From Trematomus loennbergii (lineage: Eukaryota; Chordata; Actinopteri; Perciformes; Nototheniidae), in assembly GCA_012861695.1 (NCBI GenBank), contig JAAOOA010001647.1, positions 22,501 to 86,500 of the forward strand: a DNA stretch of 64,000 bases, in the 5' to 3' direction. The notes under the pieces are model-generated. The model did no database searches. It had not been told where the DNA came from and saw nothing but the letters and a program-made list of their open reading frames with translations. Shown here one piece after another: positions 1-35,379 of the stretch. The translations under genes were made by a program, and so were the position numbers. How positions within the stretch are numbered: the stretch's first letter is position 1; the number at the start of each line of letters is the position of its first letter.

Positions 1-135
1 CCTCTCCTGCTGATGTTCAGGTGTATATCAGTATGTAGTGTCTCTACTTTAAAGAGTCCTCTCCTGCTGATGTTCAGGTGTATATAAGTATGTAGTGTCT
101 CTACTTTAAAGAGTCCTCTGCTGACTCACTGATTT
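1..135 (+). repeat. 57-bp minisatellite, partial array
   Basis: Two full units and a partial unit of a 57-bp repeat containing tgctgatgttcaggtgta and tctctactttaaagagt. The same unit forms a large array at 36.6-38.0 kb. Because 57 is divisible by three it reads through as a 19-residue peptide repeat, which I regard as fortuitous. The array enters the window from the left. Confidence 0.9.
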
Positions 136-148
136 TGTTTCCTCACAG

Positions 149-206
149 ATTCTGTCATAAGAAATCCTCTCTAGAAATGGCGGTCGATCTACCGCCACCG
201 ATGTAG
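149..206 (+). CDS. Probable terminal coding exon of an unidentified upstream gene
   Basis: A good 3' splice site (ttttgtttcctcacag) ends at 148. The exon then reads, in phase 1, FCHKKSSLEMAVDLPPPM followed by TAG at 204-206, and an AATAAA signal lies at 263-268. Acceptor, short open frame, stop and polyadenylation signal in this order look like the last exon of a plus-strand gene that starts left of the window. I do not recognise the peptide. The alternative is a chance acceptor in intergenic DNA. Confidence 0.4.
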
Positions 207-262
207 GGCGAAAGAAGATCGAACAAACATCCGAGTGTCAACAAACATGTTGTTCAGCAAAC

Positions 263-268
263 AATAAA
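263..268 (+). terminator. AATAAA polyadenylation signal of the upstream gene
   Basis: AATAAA 57 bases after the candidate stop codon at 204-206, followed by a TG-rich region typical of a downstream element. Confidence 0.4.
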
Positions 269-290
269 AGCAAATACTGAAACCTCCACC

Positions 291-429
<139 letters not shown>

Positions 430-439
430 GTGTGGCCTA

Positions 440-600
440 GCATTACTATCCTTGTGGGGACCTAAATCTGTTTACACAGTCACGTGTGGGGACTCGCCTC
501 CCTTATGGGGACATAATGGAGGTCCCCATGAGGGGAATCATTAATGTTAGTGTGAAAACTTGGTTAGGGTTAGGGTTAGGTTAGGGAAGACGTGGTGCAC
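440..600. repeat. Dispersed repeat fragment ending in TTAGGG-like units
   Basis: Sequence with repeated 'gtggggac' motifs followed by gtgaaaacttggttagggtt. Three to four TTAGGG or TTAGG units lie at 564-586. I recall this arrangement from common fish dispersed repeats, so the telomere-like units are probably part of that repeat. Confidence 0.45.
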
Positions 601-726
601 TGGCTCTCGGTAGCTTAGGGTGTTAAAAAAAACATTAAAAAACTCCATAACGATCTAAAAGCCCTACAAAGACCTTGTAAAAACCCTTTAAAAGCGTTGT
701 AAAAGCTCTATTTAAACAAGACTGAC

Positions 727-1131
727 AAACACTGATGGGTTTATTCAGAGTATCGGCCGGAGGATTCACATCACAAATCAAAGAGTCAGAGGTTCTGACC
801 ACACGGTAGAGTTGCCACGTCAATTCTGAAGAACCTCTCTCTATGCTAGACCTTTTAACAGGTTCACAGAGAGAAATCAACATCTCTGAAGGAGTAGACT
901 AAACACTGAATCATCTGCGTCCGACGCTCATGGCCTCAAGGATTTCACATCCTAGAGCACAAACACCCGATAAAGAAGTGCCTCAGTGTTCTCACACAAT
1001 TACCCTATGTGCCAGACAAGTTGACCGGTCTCACACTGGTGACAACACACATATGGCACCAAGGGCTTTCCTTAAAGGAGATAACCATGTCAGAGTAAAA
1101 GGTTAGATATCTAGAAGAATTATCTTTAACA
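727..1131 (-). repeat. 3' LTR, truncated
   Basis: On the minus strand it begins TGTTAAAGATAATTC at 1131, immediately after the polypurine tract, and matches the right LTR until about 727. The last roughly 80 bases of the LTR (matching 7447-7529) are missing. Confidence 0.8.
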
Positions 1132-1147
1132 TTCCTCTCTTTTTATC
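1132..1147 (-). other. Polypurine tract of the LTR element
   Basis: On the minus strand the sequence is GATAAAAAGAGAGGAA, abutting the TG that starts the 3' LTR. This is the expected site for plus-strand priming. Confidence 0.75.
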
Positions 1148-7425
<6,278 letters not shown>

Positions 7426-7443
7426 ATCCTGCCGACAACGCCA
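7426..7443 (-). other. Primer-binding site, tRNA-Ser type
   Basis: On the minus strand it reads TGGCGTTGTCGGCAGGAT. This starts three bases after the LTR end. The complement of a vertebrate tRNA-Ser (AGA) 3' end, with CCA, is the same except for one base (A for T at position 7), recalled from memory. This fixes the polarity of the element. Confidence 0.65.
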
Positions 7444-7446
7444 ATT

Positions 7447-7936
7447 TGTGGAGGAAACTTCTGTGTAGTAATGCATGGAGTCACCGACTCAGGAAGGAGA
7501 CACGGTGAGAGTTGGAGCTTTGATGTCAAACACTGATGGGTTTATTCAGAGTATTCGGCCGGAGGATTCACATCACAAATCAAAGAGTCAGAGGTTCTGA
7601 CCACACGGTAGAGTTGCCACGTCAATTCTGAAGAACCTCTCTATGCTAGACCTTTTAACAGGTTCACAGAGAGAAATCAACATCTCTGAAGGAGTAGACT
7701 AAACACTGAATCATCTGCGTCCGACGCTCATGGCCTCAAGGATTTCACATCCTAGAGCCCACAAACACCGATAAAGAAGTGCCTCAGTGTTCTCACAACA
7801 ATTACCCTATGTGCCAGTCAAGTTGACCGGTCTCACACTGGTGACAACAACACATATGGCACCAAGGCCTTTCCTTAAAGGAGATAACACATGTCAGAGT
7901 AAAAGGTTAGATATCTAGAAGAATTATTCCTTAACA
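7447..7936 (-). repeat. 5' LTR, complete (490 bp)
   Basis: On the minus strand it begins TGTTAAGG and ends CTCCACA, giving the usual TG...CA ends. It matches the truncated left LTR over 407 bp. Confidence 0.78.
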
Positions 7937-8050
7937 TGTGTTTGTGTGTATGTGTGGGTTGGTGTGTGTGGATGTGTGCAGGTGTATGTGTGCAGGTGTA
8001 TGTGTGCATGCGTGTGCAGGTGTATGTATGTGTGTGTGCGTATGGAGCTC
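7937..8050. repeat. Imperfect TG-rich minisatellite
   Basis: Variants of tgtgtgcaggtgta repeated several times directly beside the outer LTR edge. Confidence 0.7.
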
Positions 8051-8640
8051 GTCACAATGGAATCAATAAAAATACCTTAAATGGGGGGGGGATCTAAAAT
8101 GGTTAATTAAAAGTGACTCTAGTTCTGTTAGTTAAAACCATGCATAAAATACAATTAAAAGTGAAAGTATAAGTATTAAAAAAAGTGCAATAATAAAAAT
8201 AAGTGCAATTAAAACAATCTCCCCAACAATTAAAATTATAATAAAAGAGGGAAGGGGGGCACACCGGGTTAGTAAAATAGTATAAAAATGAACTAGATGT
8301 CACTGAGAAATAAAAACCACTAAGATCGAGGTCGGGTAAGTTTAAAAGGTTCTTCAAAGGACAGGTGTTTGAGTTGCTCTGTTTATTTCAAAAGGTGGCA
8401 GGTCGGTGAAGAGTTTCTCTCTGCGGGGGTTCTGCTGGCCTCCAGGTAATAAATCAATTAAATAAATGAAAGGATCCCTCCTCAAGTGGCTTTGATTACA
8501 ATAAAAATAAATACATGCACATATATACATTAAAGGGATAAAACATGTAATAAGTAATAAAAACATATAAGAAATAAATATAAACACGATTAAAATAAAT
8601 AAGATAGTGCTAAAAACATGCGTTAAAAATGGAGCACACC
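8051..8640. other. AT-rich spacer
   Basis: About 600 bp rich in taaaa and aataaa motifs. No gene, splice-bounded exon or clear repeat structure was seen. Confidence 0.5.
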
Positions 8641-8642
8641 AG

Positions 8643-9136
8643 GCAAGGCAAGGCAAGTTTATTTATAGCACCTTTCAACACAAGGCAATTCAAGGTGCTT
8701 TACAAAAATGAAAGACATTCAGACAAAGGCATTTAAAAACATTATTAAAAAGCAAAGATAATAAAAGTTACAGTGCAGTTTAAGATGTGAATAGTTCAAT
8801 TAAAAGCAGCGGCAAAGAGAAAAGTCTTCAACCTGGATTTAAAAGTAGTCAGAGTTGCAGCGGACCGTCAGGTTTCTGGGAGTTTGTTCCAGATATTTGG
8901 AGCATAATAACTGAACGCTGCTTCTCCATGTTTAGTTCTGACTCTGGGGACAGAAAGCTGACCAGTCCTGAAGACCTGAGAGATCTGGATGGTTCATCAT
9001 TTAGCAGGAGATCAGAAATGTATTTTGGGCCTAAACCATTCAAAGCTTTATAAACCAGCAGCAGTATTTTGAAATCAGTTCTTTGACACCCAGGAAGCCA
9101 GTGTAAAGACTTTAGAACTGGATTGATGTGATCCAC
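8643..9136 (-). mobile_element. LINE (L2-like) 3' fragment with end of reverse-transcriptase ORF
   Basis: From 9136 down to about 8849 the minus strand encodes a 95-residue frame. It includes VLKSLHWLPG, DFKILLLVYKALNGLGPKYI and SDLLL...SRSLRSS, the recognisable tail of L2/Rex-type fish LINE ORF2 proteins. Frame decay follows after about 9000. The remaining sequence to 8643 (tttatttatagcacctttcaa on the plus strand) is the non-coding 3' end, bounded by a short aggca repeat. It is a 5'-truncated copy, as is usual for LINEs. Confidence 0.7.
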
Positions 9137-9625
9137 TTTCTTAGTGTTAGTGAGGAACCAGTGTAAAGACTTCAGAACAGGAGTGATTCACTTTCTTAGT
9201 GTCAGTGAGGAACCAGTGTAAAGACTTCAGAACTGGAGTGATGTGATCCACTTTCTTAGTGTCAGTGAGGAACCAGTGTAAGACTTCAGAACAGGACTGA
9301 TGTGATCCACTTTCTTAGTGTCATTGAGGAACCAGTGTAAAGACTTCAGAACTGGAGTGATGTAATCCACTTTCTTAGTGTCAGTGAGGAACCAGTGTAA
9401 AGACTTCAGAACAGGACTGATGTGATCCACTTTCTTAGTGTCAGTGAGGAACCAGTGTAAAGACTTCAGAACTGGAGTGATGTGATCCACTTTCTTAGTG
9501 TCAGTGAGGAACCAGTGTAAAGACTTCAGAACTGGAGTGATGTGATCCACTTTCTTAGTGTCAGTGAGAACCAGTGTAAATACTTCAGAACAGGAGTGAT
9601 GTGATCCACTTTCTTAGTGTCATTC
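9112..9625. repeat. 60-bp minisatellite derived from the LINE fragment
   Basis: Eight to nine units containing gatccactttcttagtgtca and accagtgtaaagacttcag. On the minus strand the unit reads as a 20-residue peptide repeat (DHITPVLKSLHW...). That peptide is the amplified start of the adjacent LINE reading frame, so the array grew from the end of the LINE copy. Confidence 0.88.
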
Positions 9626-9823
9626 AATGGGAACTATATGTGGTTTTGTACGTTTATAAAAATGTCAATACAAATGTAATTTAACAAAAAAAAGACATGT
9701 TTTTAATATATCTGAGACCTATAATATATGCCTAAAAATAGTTTAATAGGACACCTTTAAATGACCTGTATAATATAAAAATCATCACCTTTAAAGTGTT
9801 GTAAAATAATTCCTCCCAACAGC

Positions 9824-9911
9824 AAGATGGCGCTGCAGTGACGTCACACGGCTCCTCTGCCCCAACAAGAAGACGGCGGCGTGACATCACTTCCAGTTAT
9901 TAATTTCCACC
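9824..9911 (+). promoter_or_regulatory. psmb4: psmb4 core promoter and 5' UTR
   Basis: Directly before the ATG lie a YY1-type element AAGATGGCG (9824-9832), a perfect CRE palindrome TGACGTCA (9839-9846), a second YY1-like aagacggcggc, a TGACATCA half-variant and an ETS-like cacttcc. YY1 sites just downstream of the start site and CREs are common in TATA-less housekeeping promoters. The start codon context ccaccATGG is a strong Kozak sequence. Confidence 0.7.
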
Positions 9912-21635
<11,724 letters not shown>

Positions 21636-21723
21636 AGACGAGCTGCATCAAGAACAACTTCTGCAACTTATCTTCCCCAGTTTAGTGTTTTCTCCTGTTC
21701 GTGGTAGCTTTTGTATAATGGAA

Positions 21724-21729
21724 AATAAA
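21724..21729 (+). terminator. psmb4: psmb4 polyadenylation signal
   Basis: AATAAA 89 bases after the stop codon, followed by a second overlapping-type taataaatc and a TGTG/TTTTTTT-rich downstream element. Confidence 0.75.
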
Positions 21730-21893
21730 TGTAATAAATCAACAAATCTGTGTTTTTTTATTTATATGTGTGGTACAGATTAATGTGGACGAACCGTAAA
21801 TCACACTATACTATTAATAACCTACAGAAACACCCTGTGGTTTAATGTCAAGATGTTTACCTGTTAATGCTAATCACAGTTTTATCATGTGGA

Positions 21894-22440
21894 TCCAGCA
21901 GTGGCTCAGTCAGTAGGGGCTTGGACTGGGAGCCGTAGGGTCGCCGGTTCAAGTCCCCGAACAGACCTAAATATGGAGTGTGGCCTGCTACTTGGAGAGG
22001 TCCCAATTCACTTCCTGCCCTGGTGCCCTTGAGCAAGGCACCGGACAACCCCCTTCCCCCCTCACTCCCATTGCTCCCCGGGCGCTGTACAATAGCTGCC
22101 CACTGCTCCTGGCGCTAAACTCCTGGCCCTAGACTCCTGGTGCTAGACTCCTGGTGCTAGACTCCTGGCGCTAGACTCCTGGCGCTAGACTCCTGGCACT
22201 AGACTCCTAGTACTAGACTCCTGGCGCTAGACTCCTGGCACTAGACTCCTGGCACTAGACTCCTGGTGCTAGACTCCTACTTCTAGACTCCTGGCGCTAG
22301 ACTCCTGGTACTTGACTCCTGGTTCTAGGATGGGTTAAATGCAAAGAACAAATGTCACTGTGTGCTCGGGGCTCTGCATGTGTGACCATTAAAGAGGGTT
22401 TCATCCCTCCCATTCTATCTATTCTATTTAGTTAAAATCA
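21894..22440 (+). mobile_element. tRNA-derived SINE carrying an internal minisatellite
   Basis: The head has pol III A-box-like GTGGCTCAGTCAGTAGGGG (about 21901-21919) and B box GGTTCAAGTCC (21946-21956). It is followed by the fish SINE body motifs cttggagaggt, tcacttcctgccc and cccttgagcaaggcacc. The tail gggttaaatgcaaagaacaaatgtcactgtg appears after 22330. A 14-16 bp minisatellite expanded between body and tail. Confidence 0.8.
22104..22330. repeat. Minisatellite inside the SINE (ctagactcctggcg)
   Basis: About fifteen units of a 14-bp motif ctagactcctggcg with point variants. It starts from the SINE's own cactgctcctggcgct sequence. Confidence 0.92.
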
Positions 22441-24070
22441 ACAAAGCGTTCTCTTGTTTTCCCACAGAGCATATCCTAGATGCCCCTGATGGAGAGGATA
22501 TGTGATATATGAATACACTTCAGAGCTGTATAATACATTTAATTTAGCTTTTAAAGAGACTTATAAGTGCATTCAAATCAATATACATAGTTTATTTAAG
22601 AACACACTCACACAGTTATTCTGTTATAGTCTCTGGACAGTATATGTTATTAAACATACAGATGAGTTTAAACCTTATTTATAAAAATGTTCATCTGAAG
22701 TCATTTGCTCGCACAGCCTAAAAAGGCGGCTGTTGCTATGCAGATTCAGCGAGATAAAGTCATCTGTTTTGTAACTGGGCAGACCAGGTAATGGCTTCCA
22801 ATCACAATAATCCATGTCAGAGAAATAATTCTGCTCGACCAATGAGATCCCACTCGCTTCTGGTATCCGGGTAGGTTAGAGACAGCCGACCAATGGGAAT
22901 AGACGTTGGCTTTGTAGTCAGGCAGACATAACAAAGTCGTCCAATCACAAAAAAATCTGAAAGGGGATTTTTGCTGTATCTTGACTCAGGTACTTTCTTT
23001 TTCTTTTTAAAATAAATTCTAAAGGGGGACTCACCTAACAGGCACTACGTTAGAAACAGAATAAATTCCCCGTTATCAGGCTTTATTTTGAATTTACAAA
23101 CGGCGTGAGAAATCATGTTTAACGGGTGTTTCAGTGCCTGCTAGCTAATGCTATCTGATAGCAAGCGGCTAGGCTAGTTAGCCGGTTAGCAGCTAGGAAC
23201 GCGGCTAATATTTGCCAAAGATAAATCGGCGTTAAGATAATGTATTCTGGTTTGAAACGGTTGTTGACAGTGTGTGTTCTTAATCCAGCTAACGTGTTGA
23301 AATGTCGCCGCGTCGGGAGGGTTGTCTGCTAGCCTGTTAGCGTAGCAGTAACATGTTGAGGGTTGTGTGTGTGTGTGTGAGAGCCGTGTGTGTGTTTGCG
23401 TCTGGTGTTGAAGCCCATATTTGAATGTCCGTAGCGGCCAAACGGTGGTACTACAGCTTCCGTGACGTCATTTTGGCCCACAAATACTCTTCCTCGTTGA
23501 CTTACATTGGGAAAGAGACGTCTGTAAATCAGCGGATAATTTGTTTTCAGCTAAATAAACTACCCTACACGAACTATTTTGTATTCCTTATTTAAATCAT
23601 CGGGGTGTAAAAGTTGTAAAATGCGCTAAAATAGTTATTTCCCCTCTCCGTTCATCTGATTGACAGAGAGCGGGAGATCCGAGACGGGGATTAAGGGAAA
23701 CTCCACTGCGCATGCTCAGTGGGCCCACAATGAATCTACAGTTGCTCTATTTTGGGCTTCATGCGCCAATGAGCATCTCTCATAGGAATGAACGGAGCCC
23801 CGCCTCTCTCTTAATACAGTGTGTGCGCGTGCGTGTGCGTGGTGATAGTAAATGGCATCACATGACCACCGGCTCTCTGTAAACACTGCAGTGAGACATG
23901 ACTTTGGGATTATTTACAACCTGAGATTCAAATGAAATGGCTACTTGTGGGTTATCTGTCGCCACTTTTATAGTATTTTTCAGACTCTCTAAATATGCAC
24001 TTTTACTTAATAACACACATTTGTATTTGTGAAAAGTTGGAAAATTCAATTAAAAAGTGGCGACAGATAA
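22441..24070. other. rfx5 upstream region, possible promoter
   Basis: Several CCAAT-type motifs (gaccaatgagatc near 22837, gaccaatgggaat near 22889, gtccaatcaca near 22938) precede a moderately GC-rich stretch at 23080-23340. A first, non-coding rfx5 exon could lie here, but I see no donor I can defend. A second GC-rich block at 23420-23830 (gtagcggccaaacggtgg, tgcgcatgctcag) may be a dispersed repeat. No coding sequence was recognised. Confidence 0.3.
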
Positions 24071-24182
24071 AGTGTTTTGTCCTCAGATGGTGTACTTTAA
24101 AGAGTGTTTTGTCCTCAGATGGTGTACTTTAAAGAGTGTTTTGTCCTCAGATGGTGTAATTTAAAGAGTGTTTTGTCCTCAG

Positions 24183-24189
<7 letters not shown>
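24071..24189 (+). repeat. 32-bp repeat carrying ttgtcctcagATGGTGT, four copies, ending at the rfx5 start
   Basis: Units of agtgttttgtcctcagatgg plus tgtactttaaag start at 24071, 24103, 24135 and 24167. The last unit continues into rfx5 coding sequence. Each has a pyrimidine-CAG acceptor-like site followed by ATGG. Confidence 0.9.
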
Positions 24190-30678
<6,489 letters not shown>

Positions 30679-30728
30679 TGAAGAGGAGGGAGGAAGAGGA
30701 GGGGGGGAGGGGGGCTCTAAGAGACAAT

Positions 30729-30860
30729 AATGGTGCTTTTCCACTGCAGCGCGGTTTAAGCGTGGAGACGCAGCATAAAGTGAGCCTGGCCTACGAAGGC
30801 CTACGAGGCCTAACGAGGCCTAACGAGGCCTACCAAGGCCCTGAAGTGGAAAGGCGCCAT
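30729..30860. repeat. Small inverted-repeat element with cctaacgaggc units
   Basis: ggtgcttttccactgc at the left and aagtggaaaggcgcc at the right form imperfect inverted termini around several gaggcctaac repeats. It resembles a short MITE near the rfx5 3' end. Confidence 0.5.
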
Positions 30861-30936
30861 AACTCTCTTCTATCAGCTGTTTAACCTCACCTGGAACATT
30901 AAGCCCCGCCCCTCTTTTGGCCTCTTTCCTCTTCTT

Positions 30937-31181
<245 letters not shown>

Positions 31182-31467
31182 AAGAGGAGTAAATCCTGTC
31201 ATTTGTTTATCATCTTTTTCCCACAAAGTTAAAACTGGAGAACATTTATTTAAACATCACAGAATAACAGAATGAGTCGTGTTTACGTGATAACCCCTTA
31301 GCGACAGCAGCTCGGCCCGACGGGGTGTAATGTTCCCCCGACTGACATTAGCTCTCATTAGCCCCACATGCCCAGCAGAGATACACATTGCAGTTTATTA
31401 TTCATTATTATAGTTACAAGTTGTTAATGTGGCCTGAAGAGAGTCAGCATGCAGTAATACTGAGGGA

Positions 31468-31740
31468 AGAGGGCTAGCCTCTGTAGCACTAGCCTAGCCT
31501 AAAACTAGTCTAGCCTAGCACTAGCCTAGCCTAAACCTAGTCGAGCCTATCCTAGCACTAGCCTAAACCTAGTCTAGCCTAGCACTAGCCTAGCCTAAAC
31601 CTAGTCGAGCCTAGCGTAGCACTAGCCTAGCCTAAACGTAGTCGAGCCTAGCCTAGCACTAGCCTAGCCTAAACCTAGTCGAGCCTAGCCTAAACCTAGT
31701 CGAGCCTAGCCTAAACCTAGCCTAGCACTAGCCTAGCTTA
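31468..31740. repeat. Minisatellite of agcctagcctaaacctagtc units
   Basis: About nine imperfect units, 30-33 bp, built from cctagcactagcctagccta and aacctagtcgag. Confidence 0.9.
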
Positions 31741-32880
31741 GCTATCGTTGCCATGCTTCCTTTGCACTAGCTCCTCTGATCAGCGATGTGACGTCACCAC
31801 GGTTTCTCGGAGACGTTAGAGTTCACTGTGTTTGAGTTGAGGGAAATTATGGGATGTGTTTCGATAAAATGTGAGAAAAAATAATTAAACCAGTTCACAT
31901 GATGCTAACCCTATTTTGTAAAAAGATACAAAACATTAAAAAAATCTTAACTTAAAAATAATTGTTAAAATTAACAATTAGAAGTAGAATGGAAAATGTT
32001 TGTCTATCGAAAGATTCCCAGAAAAAGATCAAAGGTTAGAAACGATCTGCCCCCCCCCCCTCCATCTTCTTCTCTTCGTTGGTGGACGTCGTGGTTACGC
32101 CACATTGTTGACATTTGTTTTTTCTGCCAAACCGCCTCCGGGTGTCTTCTTCTTCTTCATTGGTGCTTCAAACCGCAGATCACTGTTTCACATCAACACT
32201 CGCACGTCCATGTGTGTGTACAGGTGTGTGTGTGTGTGTGTCTCCGTCCTGTGCTTCAAAGGGACGCCAACAGTGTGATTTTTTTTTACTGTTAAAATGA
32301 CTCCTGTTGCATGATGGGAAAGTGAGTTTAAAGCAGCTCTGTTGATGCTCTCTTTTTGTATCAGAAAAACAAAGTGCCAACACCGTCTTCAAACAGACCT
32401 GAAACTACTGGAGGTCCTCGGGGGTTCATGGTTTCATGGTTTTTATGCATCGATGAAATACAGTTCAGAGTTACGTGTTCGACTGGAGAGGGAAACGTTT
32501 ATCAGAGGTTCAGAAACTGGATTTAAAGCAGAGTTTTGGTGACAGGAAACTCACCTGTAAAGCTTCAGGAAGTCCCAGTTTCAAAAGGAAGTGTCCACAA
32601 CGCCAAGGAGTCCAGTCCGTCCCAGTTTGGATCTCTCACTGGGACGGACTGGACCATCAGATCGTAGAGAGTCAAAGGCAGGAAGAGCCCAGCTGGTCTC
32701 AGTTTCTCTCACTGGGAGCTCTGGTTCTGGTTCTGGAATATTTCACTGTGGAGCCTTGTGGCTCAAAAACAGAAACGGGTTAGATAATCAAAGATTTAAG
32801 GATCGGGATTCGGGTAGCGGAGCGACGACCAATAAGGATCAACCTCAGCGTCCTCTGATGTCACTTCCTGTTGTGGGATG
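31741..32880. other. Intergenic or rfx5 3' region without recognised features
   Basis: Contains a C10 run near 32050 and a short tgtgtgtg run near 32225. At 32618-32665 a sequence and its partial complement (cagtccgtcccag, ctgggacggactgg) form a small inverted repeat. No supported exon was seen. Confidence 0.4.
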
Positions 32881-32889
32881 TTTACCTGC

Positions 32890-33005
32890 TGATTGATTGA
32901 CAGGAGTCTCTTAAAGGGACAGGAGCCTCTTAAAGGAACAGACGTGTTTTAAAGGGACAGGAGCCTCTTAAAGGAACAGACGTGTTTTAAAGGGACAGGA
33001 GTTTC
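32890..33005. repeat. Short tandem repeat (taaagggacaggagcctctt)
   Basis: Three to four units of about 40 bp alternating ggagcctcttaaaggaacag and acgtgttttaaagggacagg. A similar small repeat (gtcatgtgacctgaacgagg) lies at 33350-33420. Confidence 0.8.
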
Positions 33006-33106
33006 TCACAGAGTTGGACCAGAAACTGCTGAATTCTGCAGGTTAAATTAATGCAGTCTGTTGTCCATCAGCTGTTGTCTTAATGTGAGACTTTGGTGTT
33101 TTAAAG

Positions 33107-33193
33107 GGTCGTTCAGAGGCTCCAGAGTCACCCAACAAGACCAGTAAACCACCGATTGACACCAGTGACAAAGACACAGAGGTGCTGGTGTAG
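33107..33193 (+). CDS. Candidate C-terminal exon, possibly of rfx5
   Basis: After tttaaag at 33106 a 28-codon frame reads GRSEAPESPNKTSKPPIDTS, then DKDTEVLV and TAG. The composition (S/P/K/D, ending in an acidic-hydrophobic tail) looks like a nuclear-protein C terminus, and rfx5 is the only upstream plus-strand gene. The acceptor is weak and I cannot match it to known RFX5 tails. An AATAAA follows at 33979. Confidence 0.3.
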   Translation, partial: GRSEAPESPNKTSKPPIDTSDKDTEVLV

Positions 33194-33978
33194 TAGAAAT
33201 ACAACAGGTACATTTGTTGTGTTATTGTGGGACTTAAAAAGTTATTTCTGAGTCACCAAAGCCTCATATTAACGTGGCAGGAGTTCACCATGACCTGCTG
33301 AAATCTCATAAACAAAGGAACTGTCCCTTTAACTCCTGACCTAAATGGCTGTCATGTGACCTGAACGAGGGTCATGTGATCTGAACGGCTGTCATGTGAC
33401 CTGAACGAGGGTCATGTGACATCTGTGATTAATCATCAGATAAATACTTTGATTATAAAAGCTGACGGCATGACGAGGCGTTCGAAGATCCTGGTCTCTC
33501 CGCAGATTCTAGGGTAAAGAAGGCTAACAGTAGCCCTGTTTCCTGTCAGAGACACACTCAGCTGGGGCTTCTGGGTAATGTAGTCTCTGAGTGTGACTCT
33601 GACACCAGACAGATTTGAGAGCTGCCGCTTTATTTAGTTTTCCTCTGTGTCTCTGCTTTGTGTCCTCGTGTCCGACGGTTGTACAGCTCGTTGTTGTGCA
33701 GATTTTATTATTATTATAAGTGTATAAGATTGTGTTTTGCTTTGCATGGTTTCTATCCTGTGTGTTTCTGTATCTTAATGACTGCTTCTGTCCCCCCGCG
33801 CTCAGCTGTTGTTGGTTTTGTTTTGCACTTTAATTGAATATTGAATTTCGGGAAGTCGACGTTGGTCCAAAAAAAAAAGGAAAAAAAGTGTAAACGTTGC
33901 CCAATAATCTGCAGCTTGACTTCCTGTCTGAGGGACGGGCGACTCTCATGTGAATATATTTTCCTACCTGACGACTGG

Positions 33979-33984
33979 AATAAA
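33979..33984 (+). terminator. AATAAA, possible rfx5 polyadenylation signal
   Basis: An isolated AATAAA on the plus strand before the 34-kb minisatellite. It would give rfx5 a 3' UTR of 0.8 kb from the candidate exon at 33107, or about 3.3 kb from 30678. Confidence 0.25.
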
Positions 33985-34151
33985 GGAAGTGACGTTCTCT
34001 TCTCATTCTCTTCCCTGTTTATTAAAGTCTTCCCCTCTTTACTCTCACGTCCCGAGCATTAGGACTCATTCCTATTTCTTTAATTCCTTTGTTCTCTGTC
34101 CTTTAATCACTCGTTATATTCTGTCTCTAAACTGAGCTGTTCAGCATCTTA

Positions 34152-35152
34152 AAGGTAGGGTAGGTAATTCACTTCAGAAAACTTAAAGGTAGGGTAGGTA
34201 ATTCACTTCAGAAACACTTAAAGGTGGGGTAGGTAATTCACTTCAGAAACACTTAAAGGTGGGGTAGGTAAGTTTGAGAAACCGGCTCGAGATCGCTAGA
34301 ATTTGAAAATAAAACAACCGGAGAAAATCTGCCACTTCCTTACAGAGCCCCTCCTCCAACACACACGAACGCGCACATGACCAATGAGGGCACGAGATAA
34401 GTTTGTGCACAGATGGAAGGCTGACAGGCAGGTAGGCCATCCAGTTATTTTAGCCGGCCGGCTGGTCGTGCTTTTTACAGTACTACGGCTTCCACAGATG
34501 ACATTTTTTTTATGGATTTTTTGTCAAAGCACTTAAGATATTCATTGCTATCAGGATGTTAAGAGCATTCCATGGAATATAACAAAAAGTGTATCTCGAG
34601 CCGGTTTCTCAAACTTACCTACCCCACCTTTAAAGGTGGGGTAGGTAATTCACTTGTGAAACACTTAAAGGTGGGGTAGGTAATTCACTACTCAGAAACA
34701 CTTAAAGGTGGGGTAGGTAATTCACTTCAGAAACACTTAAAGGTGAGGTAGGTAATTCACTTCAGAAACACTTAAAGGTAGGGTAGGTCATTCACTTCAG
34801 AAACACTTAAAGGTGGGGTAGGTCATTCACTTCAGAAACACTTAAAGGTGGGGTAGGTCATTCACTTCAGAAACACTTAAAGGTGGGGTAGGTCATTCAC
34901 TTCAGAAACACTTAAAGGTGGGGTAGGTCATTCACTTCAGAAACACTTAAAGGTGGGGTAGGTCATTCACTTCAGAAACACTTAAAGGTGGGGTAGGTCA
35001 TTCACTTCAGAAACACTTAAAGATGGGGTAGGTATTCACTTCAGAAACACTTAAAGGTAGGGTAGGTCATTCACTTCAGAAACACTTAAAGGTGGGGTAG
35101 GTCATTCACTTCAGAAACACTTAAAGGTAGGGTAGGTCATTCACTTCAGATG
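34152..35152. repeat. 37-bp minisatellite built from a MITE terminus
   Basis: About 17 units of cacttaaaggtggggtaggt plus aattcacttcagaaa surround a MITE at 34253-34633. The MITE's inverted termini contain the same aaaggtggggtaggtaa. The array ends at about 35152 in a reversed MITE fragment (ggaatgctcttaacatcctg). Confidence 0.93.
34253..34633. mobile_element. MITE with TTAAAGGTGGGGTAGGTAAG termini
   Basis: Inverted termini of at least 38 bp: ggtggggtaggtaagtttga continuing to gaaaccggctcgagat on the left and the complement on the right. TTAA lies at both ends (34253-34256 and 34630-34633). Non-coding, 0.37 kb. Confidence 0.82.
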
Positions 35153-35379
35153 GAATGCTCTTAACATCCTGATAGCAATGAATACATTAGAGTAGAAGTA
35201 CTCAGGTCAGATAATGATCATTCTCATCTACTGATACCTGGCATTGAGGCCGTGTGTGTTAAGGCAGGCCTGCCTACAGCAGGTGATTTGTGTGCTTTTT
35301 AAAATAAAAAGCAACAAACCAAAACATGTAAGTAAACAGAAAACAAAACGTTTGTTTTTTTAATTTGCCTTTTTTTTCT

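Noticed and set aside
564..586. Interstitial telomere repeat (TTAGGG)n
   Set aside because: Only three to four units, embedded in what looks like a common fish dispersed repeat. Not evidence of a chromosome end or fusion.
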